Assembly: GCA_037833965.1 (NCBI GenBank) | Contig: AP031352.1 | Coordinates: 1,592,501 to 1,656,500 of the forward strand | Direction: 5' to 3' | From: Marchantia polymorpha subsp. ruderalis | Lineage: Eukaryota > Streptophyta > Marchantiopsida > Marchantiales > Marchantiaceae | Length of the DNA stretch: 64,000 nt | Shown: positions 50,606 to 63,436 of the stretch, in pieces | How positions within the stretch are numbered: the first letter of the stretch is position 1 | How the letters are laid out: each line of letters begins with the position of its first letter | Notes under the pieces: generated by a model | Database searches by the model: none | What the model saw: only the letters and a program-made list of their open reading frames with translations | What the model was told of the DNA's origin: nothing | Translations under genes and position numbers: made by a program

Positions 50606-53600
50606 CTTTAAAGACATGAGAGTGTGGGACCAGGAGCGAGGATCGTGAGGCCGGAGCAGCGTCCGACACCGTCGAAAGCATGGGCCTGTGCTGTACAATA
50701 ATCTTGACTTCGACTCCAAGGCACTGACTGATATTTCTTTGTGAAGTCAGGACCGATGACGCTGATCAGTACTGTATTTCACCAACAGTTCCCGCGTATT
50801 CGTCGTCCTTGCAGCGTGTTAGATAAGACTACTGCGCTGCTGAAGGTTGTCCTCGCTCGACTGAACAGATGAAGACAGAAACTGGACGCTTGTTTCCAGG
50901 AGTAACTGCACAGGTTTCTACTCGATCCTGACGATTCTTCATTTTAACAGCAGTGATTTTAACAGCAGTGATTTTACTGTGTAACGTTACCACAGCAGCA
51001 TCGACCGGAGATCTGGACGAGCTCTTGCTGTTTCATTCGGATCGCCTACAGAGGGTCCTCGTGTTCCTGGTCAGTGGACCCGTCGCTAATGAGACAGACT
51101 GCGAGCCACTCCGTTCTGGAATATAAAGGGAAGATTGCACTATGTTGATCCATGTGAAGGAGTGCGGCAGTTATTCATGACTCTCCGCTCGATCAGAGGC
51201 TTCCTCTGGGCTGTATCTTACATTTTCCGTATTATGTTGCGATGTTTTTCTCTCACGAACTCTTCTTTTGGTTCAGCTAGGCTTCTCGGATTTATCTCGC
51301 CATGCCCCTCATGTGTTTTAGTTGGTAGCCCTAAAAGTGATCTGTGTGGGGTCTCTTAAAAATCAGCACATTGGAGACTGCTGAGGTTGACACGGTCTTC
51401 TTATTGATGTTTGGATTCTTCCACATATCGCCTGGACTCAGTTCAACTGCCGGATTCTGTTTCCCGGCTGCTTACAAAGGGTGGCTCGGTAGGAGGATTC
51501 TGTGACATGTCAGTTTAGTGCTTCTTGACTATATGGAACGAGTGACAGGTTCTCGTTACTTCTCACCCTCCAAATGCCCATACTATATCGTCATCTTCGG
51601 CAAAAGGTATTGAGTACACTTTTACCTGCAAACTGTCGAATTAGATACTGTAAATTTGTTAGAGATATGCCGCTGACAACCTTTACATTGTTGAAAACAG
51701 GGTTTCAGCACTGGGATATGTCTCGTGTGGTGGAAATTCTTGATGCGAATCTATCAATTGGAGTTTAAAATCTGTATGTTTTATCGTCTACGAAAGCGAG
51801 GTTCTGGGGTGGCAAGGTGCGCGTGAACGAGGAAAACCGTTAGGAGTGAGATTATCATGGCCATGGCCATGGACATAACACCAGATTTTGATCTCCAAGT
51901 TGATAGATGCGCATCCAAATTTCCATACTCATATCAACCGGAGATCGAGTAAAATTCTGCTGAGCTCCCTTTACAACCAAGGTATGACGTTGTTGTTTCT
52001 GACCTGCTTCGCTATGAAATTGATTGACTCCACAACAGGTCCCAGTTTCCTGCCCAGAGAGAGCTGGGGGATACATTTTGCAACTTTGTTGTATGGAGGA
52101 TGAAAGCTCTAGAATATTGACACTGAGGAGGACTTGGAGAACATTCGATGAACCATCTGCATGGACATTGCTGGTAGGCTGGATATTTACTAACTTCAAA
52201 CTGATTGAGCTCAATATTCTCTATTAACTGCGCGGCACACAAGTATGTTTTTACACGCAGACTACATTTCACAGGGAAAAGATGGGCATTAGATCTACTG
52301 GGCGGTGGACTTCGTCTTTCTTGTGTCACTCACTCCCTTCAGGTGCCTCGGCAAGGATCAGAGTGAAGCCATATTCGATGGACGAACGACTCTGCAGGCC
52401 TCAAGGGTTTTTAGTATGGAAGCTTGAATTGCGATATTAATTCTCTACCCCTTGCCCGCAGCATAAGAGTTTTAATGTTGTCCAGTTTCTTTCAGGGTGA
52501 ACCACATTCCGATGGCTTGAGTTGGTTGTGCAACATAAATTTTGTGATACGATGAAACGGATCTATACTCGTTCCATCCTCTGTCTTGGATTGCAGTTCA
52601 CATGCTCGACGGCATCTACTATCTTGGTGATCTAGATATTTGTAACCTGGTTGCACAATTCATACAATTGGTGGTTGCGGAAGAAATACGTGGCGAAAAT
52701 ACGGTCGAGAATCAGAAGTCTTGTACCATCGTATGCAGCTGACAGCATCACCAGCTGTAAATCGTATAACAAGATTTAAGATTGAGAATACTAGAAGCCC
52801 GGGAAGATTGTAATTAGGGAGCTCAATGACCTCTCAGGACGAAGTGTGCATACACATAGCCTTCTCTCCATTGTGAGTGGCGAGTGGCTGCTACAACTCT
52901 CTGCGAGCAGCACAACATAGCTCCTGAGTGTTATCTGCTGGTGAAAGGAATTTTATAGGACTAGTCCTGCTTGGTACTGAGCAGCAGATATCCAATATGC
53001 CGGGCTTCTAGCATGTAAAGTACAAATTTTCCTTATGAAAAAATCTTTGCAGATTATTCAGACGCCCTTTCACACTGCGTCAAGAATGATGATTTGACGA
53101 TGTTGGAATGTATAGGTGTGCTGCCGGACCGTGAGCCTCTGTGCAGAGTGAGTCTCCGTTGGGAAATCCGTACCTTGGAGACTAACTTGTCTTGAACAAC
53201 GGTTTTGCTGTCCACACCCATTCCGTAGAGTTGCCTTCCAGTAATATGTGATCTCTTTCCTGTGATCTCTTTCACTCACAACACGTTGAGTTACCATTTT
53301 ACCACATGAAAAATTACATCTGCGTTTGAGGAGATACCCGCACTGTTAAATAAATTTATCTTTCCAAAACGAACACTGGGTTTTAAAATTCAGATATATC
53401 CGACTTATTTGACTAGCATTGTTGTTGATACGAAATATGTAAGATGATATAAGAAAGCGTTACTTCCGCAAGAGACAATAAAATTGCACTATCGTACAGT
53501 CACCTAGGCTTAGTTCACAAAAGCAGGTCATTACCCACAACACATTGAATACACGGAAAAAGCCTCGTTGATTACAAATGCCCGACAAGTATTTTCTCTC

Positions 53601-56100
53601 ATGTCTTCAAACTAAGCCAATAAGCTCGCAGCCATAAATATTATGAGTACCATATGAGAATACATTCAGGTAGAATGGAATTATTATTTGTATTGCAGAA
53701 TCCTGTGTTTAATACTGCTCACACACTCACCGCTGCAATCCCATGCTGGCTCTTACCAACTAACTATATGAGTATCACGAGGTGTGTCGTTAATCGGACT
53801 TAGAACTGGATGCGTTGGAATGCTCAATTACGTTGAGTTGGGATAGTTGTAAAGGAACTAAAAGTCACTTGATGATCATAACATCTAATTTGCTGCATTC
53901 CAACAACTCCTACTTTCGCACCTGGAACACTCCCTACATGTACAGTAGGATTCTTTTTAACTTGGTTGCAGGGTGGCTCAATATCTGAACTTGGTACCTT
54001 TATTATCTCAACCACTCTCGTAAATTACCCACAATGGATGTATGTTGACTTGCTAGCACTATTTAGGTGTCATAAATTTGAATATGAAGCAATATCAAAC
54101 CAAACATAAAATACCCAAAATAATTAATATTAAAAGCTGTTGATAGAGACAAAGTTCATCAACCTCGATTTTGTTTGTTTGCTTGGTTGAGTTCTATTTA
54201 TCTGAAAAACCTGACGTGAGACCTCGTTGTGCTGGATCCTGTGACAAATATTCGTCCTGAAATGACAGTAATTCAGTTCCGAAGATTATGGCGACCAATT
54301 TCGTTTTTGGAGATTAGAAAACTATAAAGAACACTTGTTGATTTGAACACAGAGTTGTCATTTGATTACGAATACTGTAAACACGTCAAAGTTAAAGCCC
54401 TTCTATATAGAACACCTTAGCAGTGTCGTGGTACCGTTATATGCACATTCTAACAGTAGCTGTTTCTTGCGCTGGGCTGCGTCCCATCACCTCGTCCCCA
54501 TACGTAAAGCTTGCAACCATTATCATTCTGATGAACGATTCTGAGTTTGAGTAAAACATAAACTTTGCGTATGGATGATTTGTGATGTGTATGTTAGTTC
54601 ATTTTTACCATAACAATTGCATAGAAATATTCACAAAGAAACATTTGTTAGTACATTCTGTTCCGTTAATCCATGGATAAACTCATATACATCTATAGTT
54701 TAAATATAGCAGTTGCAATGACCTTTCACCCTTCCTTTGACATTGACAATGCCCTCGTGTGAGAAGCCATGAGGGTATCATAGCACTGTAATACATTCTG
54801 CCACTGATACTTAACATGGAGATTCTTGGCAATCTCTTTTTACCATGTCGTATTGTAGAGCAATTTTGTCTTCAACATCCAATGTACTTTTGTGTTCTTC
54901 TCGTTAGTTGAGGATACATATGTTCTTAGCCTTGTAACGTAGATATACATTTGCTTCAAGTTGTAAGTAGGAGAGTCAAGATGTTGAATTTATATCATGC
55001 TCGTATTGAAACGTTACTACTCATCTCCAACTCCCAAAACGCTTATGCAATTTAGAAGTGTCAGTTGACTTCAAGAATATTATATCCCACTAACTATATG
55101 CAGCATTTGCCAGAATCTGCATCTTCATATTGTGGGAAATTTATACATTATGAGGGTGAATAATTTATACCAGATGAACGGAGAATTGGTATATCTATGA
55201 ATTTTTTGATACTTTGGTATTTACTCTACATTTGGAAAGTATTTTGATGTCTAGTCTATTTGTCTATGAGGACCTCGTTACTGATGTAAATATGATGATT
55301 ATTGATCATAAACATGATATACTTTTAAAAGTTGAACAATGAATTGATGGAATTGAACGACAACGATCATATCTTTACTATACAGACTTATCATACCTTT
55401 CTCACTTTGGAGTTTGGAGTTTCAACTATACATGACAGCTTAAGCAGAGTTGTGGGAGAAAGTGAAAGTCTACCATATAAGAAGGCACGAAAGATCACTA
55501 TCTTTAGTTTATTTAGTTTAGTTCCATTATATTAGACCAAATCTGTCCATTTGTTTAAACAGAACACTGCTTAGTGCTATCGATAAAGAGAGGTAATGGT
55601 TTCTTAGTTGATTATTCATTGAATGCTTGTAGAGCAGTTTTGGTAAATGTTATGGATATCTTAGCTAACTAGTATCTCTCTCACTGTTGTGTTATTAGAT
55701 CCTAGCCTAATTTTACGTTTGGCTCATCATTGCATGGGTCGATGGGGTCTTCCTACCATTAATGCATCGTTACTTTGATACCCCTATGAGTTCAAATAGA
55801 TATCTTATTATATCTTTTGCTATCTTTTATACTTAGATATCTCTTTTGCCCAACCCCTGTCAGTGTTGTCGATCAGGAAATCTGCCAGTGTAACTTGTGC
55901 AAAGCAGAAGAATTCATCTCCGGTTAGAATGAAGTCAGATAAAACAATGTAGCCCAGCACATTTCTTGACCCTTGGGGTTCTAGACGAAAGAGCATCGTT
56001 CTGACTCCCATATGTAGGTCACCCTCCGGTCACCCGAAGGGAATTTTAGAACCCGCGCCCGACAGGTGCCGCTCTGGACGAAACCACGACACGATTCCGC
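50606..56100. other. Intergenic region without supported genes
   Basis: Many short ORFs on both strands (for example 51135-51359, 51855-52214, 53054-53275, 55820-56011) carry no motif and no splice-consistent partners. 51.0-53.3 kb has higher GC than the rest and may contain transcribed non-coding or unrecognised sequence; 53.3-55.8 kb is AT-rich. Confidence 0.4.
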
Positions 56101-56118
56101 CAACGTGGTAATATCAGT

Positions 56119-56317
56119 GCCACGTGTGCGAATTCTAGAGCGAGCGTGGTATGTTCGGATTGGCCTCTGCTTCGTTGGCGGCTTGCCAAGGGCGACAGAG
56201 ATAAAAGATGCCCGAGGTCGTTAAATTTTATACATGGGCCGCAGCAGTGCGAAGAGATCGACGGGCGAAGCAGCAGCATCGCCAGCCCTCTCCAGAAGCA
56301 CAGATGACGTACGTGCC
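56119..56317 (+). promoter_or_regulatory. ACGT-core (ABRE/G-box-like) cluster upstream of the dehydrin-like gene
   Basis: GCCACGTGTGC at 56119-56129 contains a CACGTG G-box and a CACGTGT ABRE. A second pair of ACGT cores, TGACGTACGTGCC, is at 56305-56317. A CAACGTGG lies at 56101-56108. ABRE/G-box clusters mark abscisic-acid and dehydration-responsive plant promoters, which fits the downstream gene. Binding is not shown by sequence alone. Confidence 0.5.
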
Positions 56318-56405
56318 CAATATGGGATGGGAGATCGCGTGTGCCAACGACAAACTCTTTCACTGACGTTGACTGGTCGGGGGCCATCATGCTGTCCGAT
56401 CACAG

Positions 56406-56413
56406 TATATAAG
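56406..56413 (+). promoter_or_regulatory. TATA box of the dehydrin-like gene
   Basis: TATATAAG lies 168 bp upstream of the ATG at 56581 and is followed by a CT/CA-rich leader. This implies a 5' UTR of about 140 nt. Confidence 0.6.
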
Positions 56414-56580
56414 ACTGTCATCTCAGCTGGTCTCATCGCTCTTACTCGCTCACACAAACACAGCATTTTGATTTGAGACAGACCTCTTGCTCGTCGAGTA
56501 GGGCTCGTTGCCTCCAACTCCGTGCTTGGGATTCGTGGATCGGACTTGGCTACTTGGTGTGGACTGCTCAATATTTCAGA

Positions 56581-57447
56581 ATGGATACTCTCTTCGGCAG
56601 TGGTCAGCACACTCATGAGTACAAACCTGAGGAGATTCAGCAACAGACGTTGGGAGGTCAACAGCAGCCCATGAAGCCTACAACTGAAGCTGGCTATGGG
56701 GTCGGAATTCAAGGAGGGCGTACTCATGAAAGCCCTCTCACATCAGAGGTCCGAACTGGACCCATGTATAGTACTGACACGGTAAGAGCTCGAGCCGCCG
56801 AATCGTCATCGTTATAGTTATACTGTGATCATCAGTGAGCTAAAAATCTGAGCATGTGATTCTCCTAATCATCAAATTTAGTTGTGTTCAACGACAGTCA
56901 TCGACTTCTATTCGACAGTTTGATTGTTTCTTAGTTCAATGGTGGCTCACGTTTTAAACTTGAATTGCTGATAGCATGTCACTTTCTATGTGTGAAATTT
57001 TAGCATCTTGCTCCACGTACAGAATACTTCATTTGACAGTGGGCAGACTGTTTGAAGCTTGGTTCAGAAGATGGTATGACTGTCGATGACAGTTGCACAT
57101 GTTCTGCTCGCTAAAGACTTGCATGTAATAACTTATAGAAATTGGCGCTATATATGTTCCTGAGCTTTACGTGAGTTGAACTGATTGCCACTTCAGCAGA
57201 AAAATTTCAATTTCGCATTTACATTTGACCAGTGCAACTACTTTGCAAACAGCAAGAATGTATAAGAAAATCCACCAGCAGTCATTTTATTCTTTAACGC
57301 TTTTATTATTGTTCACTGCAGTTTGACTCGGAGTTGAGAGAGGAAGACTCTCGCAAGCAGAAGAAGGATAGAGGTAGCCCGAACTCAATTGATGATGCGC
57401 TTGTATCGGTCAAAAAAGATGACAAGAATCGTGAGGAAGATACCTGA
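56581..57447 (+). CDS. Divergent dehydrin-like hydrophilic protein (108 aa)
   Basis: Two exons, 56581-56781 and 57322-57447, join in phase 0 (GACACG|GTAAGAG ... CACTGCAG|TTTGAC). The 108-residue product is hydrophilic and disordered-looking: Gln/Gly/Thr-rich exon 1 (MDTLFGSGQHTHEYKPEEIQ, GGQQQPMKPTTEAGYGVG, EVRTGPMYSTDT) and charged exon 2 (EDSRKQKKDRG, VSVKKDDKNREEDT). It shares with the dehydrin gene at 61992-62785 the two-exon layout, intron phase, a GQQQPM(K/R)P block and a GPMY/GTYN-type end of exon 1. It lacks a K-segment, S-segment and F-segment. I read it as a diverged paralogue, possibly stress-induced given the upstream ABREs. An unrelated LEA-like protein is the alternative. Confidence 0.65.
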
Positions 57448-59906
57448 AGGTGAAGATACGGGCCTGGCATAATATCTGAATCTGTATGTGTGAATTTCAC
57501 GTGGTGCACAGGGTAACTGCAATCTTGAGATCGATGTTTGTTCACTGTGGTGTTATCAATGCAGGCACTTCTCAGAGGTGCAATGTGTAGTATAACCTCA
57601 CGACGACCTTCGCGAGGCGTTTCCGTTGTACATTAGGGAATATTGTACACAATGTATAATGAAAGATAGTCACCTGCTAAATTCCAAGGGAGAAGAAAGT
57701 ACTTCGATATGCGTCTATACTTCGCAAGCTAGAAAGATCTTGAAATATGTGAACATAGTTGAATTATTTTTGCACACTTAGTATCTCATCTGGTAGAGTT
57801 TCAAGCCCGAAATCTTGTTTAGCACAACAAAGTTTATATCGAATGTATCAAAACTTGTGTTTAAAACTACATTGTTTATCTTATCATATTTGATATATAT
57901 TCTGGTTGTTAACGTGTGTTTTCCCAACTTTCGTTCAATTAAGCGTTGTGAAATTGTCTAACTGGGTTCTTATCAAAAAAATGTTTCTTATCTTACCTTA
58001 TATAAGCTTTAATGTCACACTGCAAGAAAAGTAGATTACAATATAGAAGAAATAATCATACCCAACCATCGCCATGGACTCTACAACAGCTAAAAAACTG
58101 TTCTAATTATCATAACACACATATCTAGAAGATGAAAAGACTAAGATCATAACTACATTTCATTCTTACAATTGTTCACTTTCATGGTTTTAAAAATCCA
58201 GGCAATATGGTCTTGAAGCACAGATGTATGATATGTGTATCACATAACAATATGTATTTTGTACAAACTTTCCATGTAACAAAAATCAGAAGTTCCTTAT
58301 AATGAAAAATCTTCAAGTAACTATCAAGTGAAAAATATTTTTATCAAAAATAAGATTGATTATACAACAGTTCGGTTTCTAGATACACCATGTAACCAAA
58401 TCAAACCTTATCAAGTGATTGATTGCAGTCAAGCGGAAATTAACTGGCCCTGTGCTCTCCGAATTAATTAGAGTTATATCTTATTTGCTGTAAATCATCA
58501 TACCTGCAAACTGAAATCGTCTATCAGTTAATATCTTTGTGGTTTTTCATCATAATATGTTGTACTAAAAGCAGATAGTTTGTTTTAGTATCGATCAAAC
58601 ACTCACTGATAGTTCAAACATTCTTTTTGTAACACCTGATGGTACTGTCCACTAAGTATTCTACCGTTCAAACCGAATACTCAATGTACATATATACATA
58701 CATACGCAGATGGTTTTGATCGATGATATCAACTCAAAGGTGTGGTAAAGCTAATTTAGGTTGCTTTGTTGTATCGACTTAGCTGATGTCCAGGATACAA
58801 CTCTTTCATTACTTTCTTCTCTGCTCACTAATATCTGTGATCGTGAGCTGGATAGTATATGTGATGACAGAGCTAACTCAAATTCGTCATTACTGCCGTG
58901 TTGAGAATAAGAGGGCTCGTTCTGAGTAAACAGGTTTGCTATTATAATATCTACATTGATGTGTTGCAGTGCACTTTTCCAACAGGAAAAACAATTTGGT
59001 CGGATTTTGAATCCTGTGCTGAATCGATCACGTAGCAAACCGCATGACCATAGCTTTGACCTGATGGTAAATGAGTGAATCCCTTTTGTTGGGGGTCAAT
59101 GGGGCTGCAGGTTCGCATGCAGTTGATGACTGTAGTATTATAACGATAATATCTAGTTGGAACAATGTGTGCAAAAATATCTGACAGCCTGTTTGTAGGT
59201 ACCGAGGTGTACTAAGTTCAAGAAGTTCTAACCAGTAGGGCTAGTAATCTTTGGGATATTTGTAGCACAATTAGATAAAAGTGTAACCTACGTCAGAGGG
59301 CTAATAACAAGTCTATCAAGTTTTCAACATCCAGCCTGAGCAGTCTGCGCCGGATTATGCTTCAAATGACGTACGATGTGAGAGAAACTGGGCAATAATG
59401 GAAAATTAAATTTCACATAAGTAATATTTGGCAGCAAGATGAAGTCTTTAATTACTGGAGCTCTATCTCGGTTGGGTGAATTCAAAATTGTAATGTCGAT
59501 ATGTCTCCTCATTTGTATCCATCATTTTAAATCCCATCCTATTGGCAGTCAGTACAGACAATTGAAAGTCATCAAGAAGCCTACTTAAACTCTTTCGAGA
59601 AGCCTGAAGATGGAGACTTTGATGTCTCTGTATCAAAGTGAATGATGCTTATTGATTATTTTTACTTCATATAGCAAACTTCTTGTCTGTATACTCTGTA
59701 TAAACCCCACTGGAGCTTCAAGTGGTCATAAATTGCGCTCACTGCGAAACTTGCAAGCTTGCGAAAAGCTAAAAGCTTCTTCGTCTATATGCTTGATAGC
59801 ATACTGCCACTATCGATTCTATGCACCAGCCATAGTCATGTAGGGTAACTCACAAAATCCGGGATACTACAGAGTATAATGCAACGGTCATAAAATTGTG
59901 ACAACT
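57448..59906. other. Intergenic DNA, no supported gene
   Basis: The 3' flank of the dehydrin-like gene is followed by AT-rich sequence. A 95-codon minus ORF at 58751-59038 has no recognisable motif and is ignored. Confidence 0.5.
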
Positions 59907-59979
59907 GACCGTGTGGCCCAATGGATAAGGCGCTAGCCTACGGAGCTAGAGATTCTGGGTTCGATCCCCAGCATGGTCG
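59907..59979 (+). tRNA. trnR-ACG: tRNA-Arg (anticodon ACG)
   Basis: The 73-nt sequence folds as a cloverleaf. The acceptor stem GACCGTG pairs with CATGGTC (one G-T). The D stem is GCC/GGC, the anticodon stem CTAGC/GCTAG has loop CTACGGA (anticodon ACG, read as ICG in eukaryotes), and the T arm CTGGG-TTCGATC-CCCAG is perfect. No intron is present and no CCA is encoded, as expected for a nuclear gene. Internal box A (TGGCCCAATGG) and box B (GGTTCGATCC) are present, and a TTTT terminator lies 11 nt downstream at 59990-59993. Confidence 0.97.
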
Positions 59980-59989
59980 TTATCTTCCG

Positions 59990-60236
59990 TTTTGGGAGCG
60001 GCGTCATCATTTTGATGTCTGGATGTGAGATCAATGAGCGCTGTTGTTTGCGGATTGCAAGTTTGTCAGACGCATAACTTTCGGGTTAGCTACCTGATTA
60101 TCAGAATTGCACCACTTTGGAGCGCATTCATATTTTGATGTCGGAATGTGAGGTCAATTAGCGCTGTTGTCTCCGGATTGCAAGATTGTCAGAAGCATAA
60201 CTTTCGGGTTAGCTACCTGATTCTCAGAATTGGACC
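59990..60236. repeat. Two ~120-bp tandem repeats directly after the tRNA
   Basis: Copy one is 59990-60113 and copy two 60115-60236. They share TTTTGATGTC, GCGCTGTTGT, CGGATTGCAAG and CATAACTTTCGGGTTAGC TACCTGATT and differ at about one site in eight. Shorter diverged echoes (CTACCTGGTTGACCAAAGCCCC near 60298, CTACCTTGTTGACAAAAGTCCC near 60400) suggest a longer decayed array. Confidence 0.8.
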
Positions 60237-60316
60237 GAACGCGGTATAGGTTTGTCATACTAACAAAGTTGAAAACTATCAACTACGTACATAGTAACTA
60301 CCTGGTTGACCAAAGC

Positions 60317-60346
60317 CCCACGATCCTCTATATAGAGGATCGTGGG
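60317..60346. repeat. Perfect 30-bp palindrome
   Basis: CCCACGATCCTCTAT at 60317-60331 is followed immediately by its exact reverse complement at 60332-60346. It lies inside the decayed repeat array downstream of the tRNA. Confidence 0.95.
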
Positions 60347-60469
60347 TGCAAGCTTCTGAAGCAAGAGAGCCTTTGAACGGAGGATCAACTGCGGGTTAAC
60401 TACCTTGTTGACAAAAGTCCCGCTATATAAACTGGTGGACACGCACAGTGTAATCAAGAACAATCAGCT

Positions 60470-61991
60470 GGGGTGATTAGATTTATCAATGATAGCTTCC
60501 TTCGGCAGGAACAATCGCAACTTTCCACTTGAGATGTTACTACTGCTTGGTTGGACTTGAAGATGTTTAAAAGGAAGTCTGGATGCGAATTCCACCATAC
60601 TTAGAGGGACGGCATATCTAGGCAATTTGTACTCTTTTAGGGAATTGACTTGTCTTGATCATCAACATAATCTATTTTATTATCGGAAAGTTCTGTATCG
60701 CTTTACTACATCCATAAACCAATAGAAGCTTCTTTACTTCACGTTATAATTGTGATCTTGCTCGTTAACGACTCTGTTGCAGCCTAGAAGTTCATTCCGA
60801 CAGTTTAAGCATGTACAGATGACAGGAGTATAGCTTTCAAACTATAAAGTATTAAACTGTGCAATATGTTAAAGGTTATAAGAAGCTATACAAAATTTAC
60901 CTCAATGTTAATTTACTATTTACACACAAGAAAAAGACTTCTTTTGGTTGTGAGCTAACAGTGTATTTTTGTCTTGTCTAGTTCTCATTACTATCAGCCT
61001 TGCCGGAATGCGATTACGTTTTTGTCACTTACATGCACAGTGGTGATAAGGGCTTCGACACTAGACCAAATGGAAAACTAATTTTTTCTCATATGAAATC
61101 AGAACAAGGCAGCGATTATAGGCAATTTATGTCTTGGCCGGAGAAAATATAGCATATTAGACGAGTGTAAGGTTAGTAGTTAGACTGTTGGCCCAGATCA
61201 GTATTCAAGAGTTACTTGCCACGAGGAACAAGGATGCTGTATTAGAGAAGATATATATTTCATTTTTCATTGTATGGTCACTTTCCTATATTTTATTTCA
61301 TTTTTCCTGGCAAAGATTGATATATAATTGATCTGTTAAATATTCTTTCTTGTACATTTGCTTTATGAATTCGCAAGTTAGTATGTAACTTCATAATTAA
61401 AACACCTTTATATTTCTACCAAGTGTTTCAAGACCAATGATCAACTTTTCAACAATCCACAAGAAAAGCTGGACTATTTTCCGTAGACTAGCTTTCAAAA
61501 TTCAGATTGTCACCAAAATGTATATGACAAACCTTACGGTCAAAATGTATATCCAATGTCAATAATAGAGATAAATAGTATTTTTTGAATCCACAACAAC
61601 TTATCGGTCGACTCTTGAGATGTTCATGAAGAGTACGCCAGTTTAAAAAGAATATCATGCACAAATTATCTGCACTCCGGAAAATGCGTATTTATATATA
61701 CAAACCTGCTCTCAAACAGCAAGCTGGCACTTCACACTCACTCTGATGGTATATTGCGTAAAGCTGCAATGTACCAGACGGAAGAGTTCGGCACAAGTCG
61801 ACAGTGCACAGAACTCACCGCTATATACAGTCGTACACTATTCACATCATCTCAGGGAGATGGGAAAGGTTCGATATCCTTATTCTATGCTTACAGAAAC
61901 CACTTCAGATCATGCCAGTTGCGTTTACAACATCTGTTTGGAAGTCAGACGAAGAAGGAGCACAGCTTATATATGATCCGTCGCAGTTCAT
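60470..61991. other. Intergenic DNA / 3' flank of the dehydrin gene
   Basis: AT-rich sequence without recognisable genes. The plus-strand ORFs at 61746-62110 overlap the 3' end of the minus-strand dehydrin and lack motifs. Confidence 0.5.
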
Positions 61992-62785
61992 TTAACCAAA
62001 GAACTGATGCTTCTTCTTCTCGCCGGATTTGTTGTCTTCTTCGTCAGACGACGAGGAGGAAGAACCATCTTCTTCGCCTCCCTTCTTATGTCCCTTCTTC
62101 AACTTGTTGATTCCGAGAGTCTCTCCAATTTTCTCCTTCAATCCTCCGCCGGACTTGTGCTCTTCGCCGGTCGTCTGTCCGGGCTGCAATTTATCATACA
62201 GAGAGTTTTTTCATCAGAAATTCGTTATACTGGTTGCCCGACATTGGGATAGTTCTACTACACAGAGCTCGAGAACCCTTCACATCTATCACTGTGTGAG
62301 CTGAGGTCGTGCACCTCCAAAACAAAATTGTACCTATCGATTCACTTGACTATGAGTTGGTCGACTATTGTGCGACTCTATGCGCAATAACAAGCTTGAG
62401 AGCTTCGTCTGGTGTACATCACAAACATGAACGTCCCGGGTTACACATGAATAATATGGTGACAATGTCACACCAAGAGAGATATACAATGAGGGAGATC
62501 TGTTCTTTTCTGTAGACACTCTCGGCCATCTGCACATCACGTCTGTGTACAACTTACTTGTATGGTACCAGCGTTGTAAGTACCGACCATTGGCTCTTGC
62601 GTGCCGTGAGTGCCATGGTCGGGCCTCATGGGCTGCTGCTGGCCGTAGCCTCCTCCTTGCTGATGTCCACCACCGACACCTTGCTGGGTTCCATGGGATG
62701 GCGCAGTTCCATGCTGGTTCTGCTGAGTCTTATCCTCGTCCTTGTGTCCGAAGCCGAAAAAACCTCTGTCTGTGCTTCCTTCCAT
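61992..62785 (-). CDS. Dehydrin with F-, K- and S-segment-like motifs (139 aa)
   Basis: Two exons, 62785-62558 and 62183-61992, join in phase 0 (ATACAA|GTAAGT ... AATTGCAG|CCCGGA). Residues 6-15, DRGFFGFGHK, resemble the dehydrin F-segment. Residues ~20-76 are a Gly/Gln/His-rich linker (GGGHQQGGGYGQQQPMRP). Residues 88-107, GGGLKEKIGETLGINKLKKG, are a degenerate Lys-rich K-segment. Residues 117-126 are six serines followed by DEED, an S-segment-like phosphorylation tract placed after the K-segment. The C-terminus is KKKHQFFG. Dehydrins are disordered LEA proteins that protect membranes and proteins during drying and cold. The ATG at 62785 is chosen because the frame upstream has no further ATG. 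A TATA box and a composite stress element lie upstream. Confidence 0.85.
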
Positions 62786-62973
62786 GTCGATCGACGTAGA
62801 AGATCCGGGCAAGCTGGCTCTTCGAAGTGAGCTGGGAAGATCCCTGTTAGGGAAGTGGAACAAAGAATACTCTACGATTCCGAACTGGACTCAATCACTT
62901 AGAAAGTCTGTTGTTGGATGTGCTGTAACTGCAAGTGCTGTGTTGCTGTGATGTGAGTTCCTTCTGGCTGCGC

Positions 62974-62979
62974 TATATA
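62974..62979 (-). promoter_or_regulatory. TATA box of the dehydrin gene
   Basis: The minus strand reads AAGTATATAGCGC here, about 190 bp upstream of the start codon, giving an expected 5' UTR of around 160 nt. Confidence 0.5.
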
Positions 62980-63436
62980 CTTTCCTGCCCTGACTGGCTG
63001 AACCGGTCGCTAATCGGTTCCGGTATTTTTTATCTGCCAGATAAATAGAAAAACCTTAAATTCTCCTCGTATAATCAGTTTGTATGATGGTAAACCACAA
63101 GAACCTTTGGACAAAGGTAGACACCTTCGAAAGTTGACTGTTCCTTTTCGTATTCATGTGCATGGATTATGTTCCGCCTACATCTCATTGCGTTGACTGC
63201 CCTTGCATTAACCATTCCATATTTGGCACGTAATATCTTGGACAATCCGTTCTGTATCTTCAATCTTCGCCGTAGGATTCAACCGGTTCAACGGAGCCGA
63301 TTAACTAGGAAATTCTATTGTAAGGGAAGAATATTCCTCACCCACTCATATCCACATCAGCAGTAACTCCATCCAACAGGCATCCAACACGCCAAACTTC
63401 TATGGCTTCCACGCGTCGCAGGGTCAGTTGCGTATC

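Noticed and set aside
56221..56727. 168-codon minus-strand ORF
   Set aside because: Overlaps promoter and exon 1 of the dehydrin-like gene on the other strand; no motif.
59990..60346. CRISPR-like array
   Set aside because: Only two long diverged repeats with no spacers of regular length and no cas genes; the genome is eukaryotic.
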